From Acidobacteriota bacterium (GTDB lineage: Bacteria > Acidobacteriota > Polarisedimenticolia > Polarisedimenticolales > Polarisedimenticolaceae), in the NCBI GenBank assembly GCA_011773795.1, contig WVWW01000191.1, positions 1 through 10,408 of the forward strand: a stretch of DNA of 10,408 nt. Reading direction: 5' to 3'. The stretch's first letter is position 1; each line of letters opens with the position of its first letter. The translations under genes were made by a program, and so were the position numbers. The notes under the pieces were generated by a model. That model was not told the DNA's origin. It made no database searches and saw nothing but the letters and a program-made list of their open reading frames with translations. Positions 7,000-10,408 of this stretch are shown here, in pieces.

Positions 7000-7024
7000 G
7001 CCCGGGGACTTCCCCGGGCTTTTT
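7000..7024 (+). terminator. Intrinsic (Rho-independent) terminator
   Basis: GCCCGGGG (7000-7007) and CCCCGGGC (7012-7019) form a perfect 8-pair stem with the tetraloop ACTT, followed directly by TTTTT (7020-7024). It lies 28 bases after the stop of the secreted-repeat gene and separates the regulatory pair from the pgsA operon. Confidence 0.92.
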
Positions 7025-7047
7025 GCTTGGCCGACCCGCGGAGCTCT

Positions 7048-7077
7048 TTGGTCCACCCTCTGCGTGCGTGGTATGGT
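7048..7077 (+). promoter_or_regulatory. Possible weak promoter of the pgsA operon
   Basis: TTGGTC (7048-7053) and TATGGT (7072-7077) are separated by 18 bases and match the -35 and -10 consensus at three and four of six positions. A promoter is expected here because a strong terminator lies just upstream, but this match is poor. If real, it would place the transcript start beyond the ATG at 7073, in favour of the pgsA start at 7109. Confidence 0.25.
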
Positions 7078-7108
7078 CCCCCCGTCCTCGAAGAGGTGCG
7101 GCTTCCCG

Positions 7109-7726
7109 ATGGTCCTGAACCTGCCGAACACGCTGACGCTATTCCGCATCTTCTTGGTTCCGCTGTTGGTCGTGGTGTTGCTGACGCCGCCGTGGGCCGT
7201 GATCAAGATCCAGGACACACTCGGGTTGGCCGGTTTCGGGGCGTGGCTCATGGACTGGCGCGAGATCATCGCCGTCGCCATCTTCCTCGTCGCCGCGGCG
7301 ACCGACTGGCTCGACGGCTACCTCGCACGCCGGCGTGATCAAATCACGGATTTCGGGATCCTGCTCGATCCCATCGCGGACAAGCTCCTGACCGTCAGCG
7401 CCTTCATCGCGCTGGTCGAGATGGAACTGGCCCCGGCGTGGATGATCGTGATGATCGTCGGTCGCGAGATCGCGGTGAGTGGGATGCGCAGCATCGCCGC
7501 CGCGAAGGGGCTCGTGATCGCGGCGTCGAGCTGGGGCAAGGTCAAGACGGTCAGCCAGGTCGTTGCGATTTCGCTGCTGATCCTCACCCACACGATCGAG
7601 CGCTGGCTTCGATTCGGGAACATCGGCGTGATCGCGCTCTGGGTCGTACTGTTGTTGTCGGTTTACTCGATGGCCCAGTACTTCCTGGCGTTCTCGCGGC
7701 AGGTGGACCTGGGAAGCCCTTCGTGA
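7109..7726 (+). CDS. pgsA: CDP-diacylglycerol--glycerol-3-phosphate 3-phosphatidyltransferase
   Basis: This encodes a 205-residue inner-membrane enzyme that joins CDP-diacylglycerol and sn-glycerol 3-phosphate to phosphatidylglycerol phosphate and CMP, the committed step to phosphatidylglycerol and cardiolipin. The CDP-alcohol phosphotransferase signature is complete: D66-x-x-D69-G70-x-x-A73-R74, then G83, D87 and D91. The N-terminus LNLPNTLTLFRIFLVPLLV is typical of PgsA, which separates it from other CDP-alcohol enzymes. Further hydrophobic segments lie near residues 52-64, 93-118, 149-161 and 172-195. The ATG at 7109 puts the NLPN motif at the N-terminus as in homologues, with AGAGG 12 bases upstream; GTG 7064 and ATG 7073 would add unneeded residues. 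The stop overlaps the next start as GTGA. It opens an operon that also contains gpsA, the source of its glycerol 3-phosphate. Confidence 0.95.
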   Translation: MVLNLPNTLTLFRIFLVPLLVVVLLTPPWAVIKIQDTLGLAGFGAWLMDWREIIAVAIFLVAAATDWLDGYLARRRDQITDFGILLDPIADKLLTVSAFIALVEMELAPAWMIVMIVGREIAVSGMRSIAAAKGLVIAASSWGKVKTVSQVVAISLLILTHTIERWLRFGNIGVIALWVVLLLSVYSMAQYFLAFSRQVDLGSPS

Positions 7727-8373
7727 TCGCAACGATGTTCGCGCACATCCGCCGCAATCTCGTGCGCGGTCTGCTGTTGATCCTGCCGCTGGCAGTCACG
7801 GTATGGGTCCTTCACCTGCTGTTCGGTTTCGTCAACCGCCAAGCCACACCACGCCTCCAGCAGGTGGTGGAATGGCTCGGCATCGAGCCGCCCGACGGTT
7901 GGCTCGGTCGCGCCGCTTTCGCCGTGGCGAGCGTGGCGATCACCGCGGCCCTGATCTACGCGATCGGTCTGCTGGGCTCCAACTTTACCGGGCGCCGCTG
8001 GCTGCGCTGGTTCGAGTCCTGGATCTTACGCGTGCCCTTGGTACGGAGCGTCTACGGGCCGCTGCGGCAGTTGCTGGATTCATTCGGATCCGACCGGAAC
8101 CGGAACTTCTCGCGCGTCGTGCTCGTGCAGTACCCGCGCGAGGGGATGTGGGCGATCGGGTTCGTCACGACCGAGCAACGTCACACCTTCGGTGGCGGGC
8201 GGGAAAAGACACCCGTGTTCCTCCCCACGACGCCGAACCCCACGTCCGGCTGGCTCATCTTCGCGGACGAGGCCGATCTGCTCACGCTGAACCTCACGGT
8301 CGAGGAGTCGATCAAGTTGATCGTCTCCGGTGGCATCGTCGGCCCCGACGATCTGGGCCGGTACGTGCGGTGA
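7723..8373 (+). CDS. DUF502 family membrane protein
   Basis: This is a 216-residue inner-membrane protein of the DUF502 family, whose function is not established. Two hydrophobic segments lie near residues 14-37 (LVRGLLLILPLAVTVWVLHL) and 64-85 (AAFAVASVAITAALIYAIGL). They are followed by the conserved VPLVRSVYGPLRQLLDSF segment, then a soluble beta-rich C-terminal part with the diagnostic LPTTPNPTSGWL (167-178) and a final acidic/glycine stretch. GTG at 7723 is chosen because it overlaps the pgsA stop as GTGA and has GGGAAG 6 bases upstream; ATG at 7735 would give 212 residues and is the alternative. The gene ends in another GTGA overlap, with cinA. Its place between pgsA and cinA suggests a role in the envelope, which is inference only. 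Confidence 0.9.
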   Translation: MIATMFAHIRRNLVRGLLLILPLAVTVWVLHLLFGFVNRQATPRLQQVVEWLGIEPPDGWLGRAAFAVASVAITAALIYAIGLLGSNFTGRRWLRWFESWILRVPLVRSVYGPLRQLLDSFGSDRNRNFSRVVLVQYPREGMWAIGFVTTEQRHTFGGGREKTPVFLPTTPNPTSGWLIFADEADLLTLNLTVEESIKLIVSGGIVGPDDLGRYVR

Positions 8374-9611
8374 AGCGCGCGGCGCTCATCGCGGTCGGTT
8401 CCGAGCTACTGCGTTTCGATCGCTCCGATACCAACACGGTCTGGCTCACGGAGCAGTTGGATCGACTCGGGATCGAAACCGTTGCCCGGCTGTCCCTGCC
8501 CGACGAGCCCGCGACCATCAGCAGGGTCCTCTCGACTCTCGTCGATTCGAGCGACCTCGTCATCCTCACCGGCGGCCTCGGGCCCACCGAAGACGACCGG
8601 ACGCGTGACGCTTTGAGTCTGGCCGCCGGGCGAGAGCTCCAACACGACCCGGACAAGGAACGCGATCTGCGTGCGCGTTTCGCCGCCGTGGAGGTCCGAT
8701 GGACGGATCGGCAGGCCCGCCAAGCCTGGCGGCCCCGGGGTGCAAGCTGGATCATCAACCCGGCGGGGAGTGCCGACGGTCTGATCCTCGAGCACGGCGG
8801 GACCACGATCGTCGCCCTGCCCGGTGTTCCGTCGGAAATGAAACCGATGGTCTCGGCCCATCTCGAAGCCTGGGTCGGCACGGGGGAACGGCAGCGCGTG
8901 TTGCGGTCCGTGCTGCGCACGTTCGGCCGGGGCGAGGCAGCGGTCGAGGCGAAGATCGCCGACCTGTACGATCAGCCGGGAATCGAGGTCACCGTGTTGA
9001 GCTCTCCCGGGGAAGTCACCATCGCCATCCAGGCAAGCGACACGTCATCCGAGATCGCGTCGAAGCGGCTGGAGGCGACGCGGGCCGCGATGTTGCAGCG
9101 GCTCGGCGGCGGCGTGTTGGTCGACGATGAGCGCCCGTTGGCCGAGATCGTCGGGAATCTGTTGCTCGAAGCCGGTCAGACGCTCGCCGTGGCGGAGTCC
9201 TGCACCGGGGGGATGCTGGCCGCGGAAGCGACGGCGGTCCCCGGATCGAGTCGCTGGTTCCGTGGCGGCTGGGTGGTCTACAGCGACGATCTCAAGCGTG
9301 ATCTCGCCGGAGTCGATCCCGCGCTGCTCGAGCGTCACGGCGCGGTCAGCGAGCCGGTCGGCAGGCAACTCGCCGCGTCCGTCCGCCGTCGCTGCGGCGC
9401 CGACTGGGGTGTCGGGATCACCGGCATCGCCGGCCCGGGTGGCGGCTCCGCAGGCAAACCCGTTGGCCTGGTTCACGTTGCGCTGGCCTCCGCGACCGGG
9501 ACCGAGCATTGGCGCACGGTCCGTCCCGGAGGACGCCAGGGGGTACGCCGAGGCAGCGTCATCTTTGCGCTCGAGCAGCTGCGCAGGGCGCTGGTGGGGC
9601 GGGAGCGCTGA
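8370..9611 (+). CDS. cinA: CinA-family nicotinamide-nucleotide amidase
   Basis: This 413-residue cytoplasmic protein has both CinA domains. Residues 1-170 are the COG1058/MoCF-like domain, with IAVGSELL near the start and GGLGPTEDD at 68-76. Residues 255-410 are the PncC-like amidase domain, with ESCTGG (276-281) and TGIAGPGGG (351-359). The family deamidates nicotinamide mononucleotide to nicotinic acid mononucleotide and is linked to ADP-ribose pyrophosphatase activity, serving pyridine nucleotide recycling. The usual L-G-x after GTELL is replaced by RFD here, a small departure. GTG at 8370 fits family alignments and overlaps the DUF502 stop as GTGA. In many bacteria cinA and thpR stand next to recA; here they adjoin pgsA and gpsA, with recX 8 kb upstream. 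Confidence 0.95.
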   Translation: MKRAALIAVGSELLRFDRSDTNTVWLTEQLDRLGIETVARLSLPDEPATISRVLSTLVDSSDLVILTGGLGPTEDDRTRDALSLAAGRELQHDPDKERDLRARFAAVEVRWTDRQARQAWRPRGASWIINPAGSADGLILEHGGTTIVALPGVPSEMKPMVSAHLEAWVGTGERQRVLRSVLRTFGRGEAAVEAKIADLYDQPGIEVTVLSSPGEVTIAIQASDTSSEIASKRLEATRAAMLQRLGGGVLVDDERPLAEIVGNLLLEAGQTLAVAESCTGGMLAAEATAVPGSSRWFRGGWVVYSDDLKRDLAGVDPALLERHGAVSEPVGRQLAASVRRRCGADWGVGITGIAGPGGGSAGKPVGLVHVALASATGTEHWRTVRPGGRQGVRRGSVIFALEQLRRALVGRER

Positions 9612-10153
9612 GACAGTTCCTTGCCATCGAGTTGCCCGATGCGTGGCGGGAGGCGCTCGACGCGTACCGCGCGCGTCTGGAAGGCCGGCTCGCCGGTTGG
9701 CGCTGGTCACGCGCGGACTCGATCCATCTGACGCTGCGTTTTCTTGGCGAGGTCGATGCGGACACGGACAACGGTGCGCGCCGGCAGTGGAAGGAAGCCG
9801 TGTGGGCCCACAAGCCGTTCGAGCTGAGACCGGGGCCGCCCGGGTGGTTCCCCCCGCGCGGACGTCCGCGCGTCCTGTGGGCGAGCGTGGATGCCAGTCG
9901 CGAGTTGGACCGGCTCGCCGAGTCGCTCGAGCAGGCCGCGCGGCGCGCCGGCTTCGAGCCGGAGACTCGGGCGTTCCGCCCGCACCTCACGCTGGCGCGG
10001 GCTCGTCGAAACGAACGTGCCGGGGTGCCCGGGGCAGGCGAGCCGCCGCTCGCCGCTCCCGCGGTGACCGTCTCGGAGGTCGTTCTTTATCAAAGTGTGC
10101 TGCATCCCGCTGGCGCGCGCTACACTGCGCTGGAGCGCTACCGTTTGGGCTGA
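9608..10153 (+). CDS. thpR: RNA 2',3'-cyclic phosphodiesterase (2'-5' RNA ligase family)
   Basis: This is a 181-residue cytoplasmic protein of the 2H phosphoesterase superfamily, which opens 2',3'-cyclic phosphate ends and can join 2'-5' RNA ends in vitro. Both catalytic motifs are intact: H40-L-T42-L and H126-L-T128-L. The N-terminus reads (M)RQFLAIELPDAW, matching the usual M-R-x-F-x-A-x-x-L-P of the family, so the start should be at 9608, where the codon is CTG. No ATG, GTG or other good starter is near in frame; a TTG at 9509 would add 33 residues and overlap cinA by 103 bases. GGGCGGGAG lies just before the CTG, and the junction with cinA is CTGA, the same 4-base geometry as the two junctions before it. 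CTG initiation is rare, so a base error (true ATG or GTG) is the other explanation. The function call is secure; the start is less so. Confidence 0.92.
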   Translation: MRQFLAIELPDAWREALDAYRARLEGRLAGWRWSRADSIHLTLRFLGEVDADTDNGARRQWKEAVWAHKPFELRPGPPGWFPPRGRPRVLWASVDASRELDRLAESLEQAARRAGFEPETRAFRPHLTLARARRNERAGVPGAGEPPLAAPAVTVSEVVLYQSVLHPAGARYTALERYRLG

Positions 10154-10179
10154 ACCGGGCGGTTCTTGCGAGGGATCTG

Positions 10180-10408
10180 TTGGCTGGACCGATCGCAGTG
10201 CTGGGCAGCGGGGCATGGGGCACCGCGCTGGCGGCACACCTTCGCCGCGGCGGCGCGACCGTGCGTCAATGGGTACGGGAGCCCGAAGTCGCGGATCAGA
10301 TATCGGCAGGGGAAAACCGCGCCTTCCTGACAGGGGTGGCCTTGCCCTCCGGGATCGGCGCCACGCCCGATCCCCTGGCCGCCGTCGACGGGGCGGGTAT
10401 CGTGTTCG
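10180..10408 (+). CDS. gpsA: NAD(P)-dependent glycerol-3-phosphate dehydrogenase (5' part)
   Basis: The first 76 residues of GpsA are present; the gene runs off the right edge (the family is about 330 residues). The enzyme reduces dihydroxyacetone phosphate to sn-glycerol 3-phosphate, the backbone of phospholipids, in the cytoplasm. The N-terminal Rossmann motif is IAVLGSGAWGTALAAHL, characteristic of GpsA, followed by the usual WVREPEVADQI and the NRAFLTGVALP segment. The start is TTG at 10180, with GCGAGGG about 5 bases upstream; an in-frame CTG sits just before it and is less likely. It follows thpR after 26 bases, so it is probably in the same operon as pgsA, whose substrate it supplies. 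Confidence 0.93.
   Translation, partial: MAGPIAVLGSGAWGTALAAHLRRGGATVRQWVREPEVADQISAGENRAFLTGVALPSGIGATPDPLAAVDGAGIVF

Noticed and set aside
8408..8430. Possible loss of function in CinA because L-G-x after GSELL is replaced by RFD.
   Set aside because: All other motifs of both domains are intact and the length is normal, so this is treated as family variation.

Overview
The window is high-GC, protein-dense bacterial DNA, almost all read on the + strand. It looks like the chromosome of a Gram-negative bacterium: a lytic transglycosylase with a Sec signal peptide, a secreted repeat protein, a DUF502 membrane protein, and housekeeping genes with strong G/C third-position bias. The phylum cannot be read off directly. 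Acidobacteriota or another soil/sediment lineage with a myxobacterial-like style is a reasonable guess, but only that. No mobile element, CRISPR array, tRNA or rRNA was seen.

Region 1 (1-4040): the last codons of an upstream gene (possibly recA) are followed by recX, alaS and a secreted SLT-type lytic transglycosylase. recX/alaS overlap by 14 bases and alaS/transglycosylase by 34 bases, so these three are probably one transcript with coupled translation.

Region 2 (4054-7024): a regulatory island. An AraC-family regulator on the - strand diverges from a gene for an XRE helix-turn-helix protein with a long TPR domain. Seven bases after the latter is a gene for a secreted protein with about three beta-propeller-like repeats, and the pair ends at a textbook intrinsic terminator. 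The 200-base divergent region holds back-to-back sigma70-like promoters, one on each strand. This is the least conventional part of the window and the best candidate for an undescribed sensing pair.

Region 3 (7109-10408): a tight operon pgsA - DUF502 membrane protein - cinA - thpR - gpsA (cut by the window edge). The first three junctions are all 4-base NTGA overlaps of stop and start codons. To fit that pattern thpR would start with CTG, a rare initiator. pgsA and gpsA are the two phospholipid genes: GpsA makes sn-glycerol 3-phosphate and PgsA uses it to make phosphatidylglycerol phosphate. cinA (pyridine nucleotide repair/recycling) and thpR (RNA 2',3'-cyclic phosphodiesterase / ligase family) ride with them.

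Nothing here is a clearly new system. The XRE-TPR plus secreted-repeat pair and the CTG start of thpR deserve the most attention.
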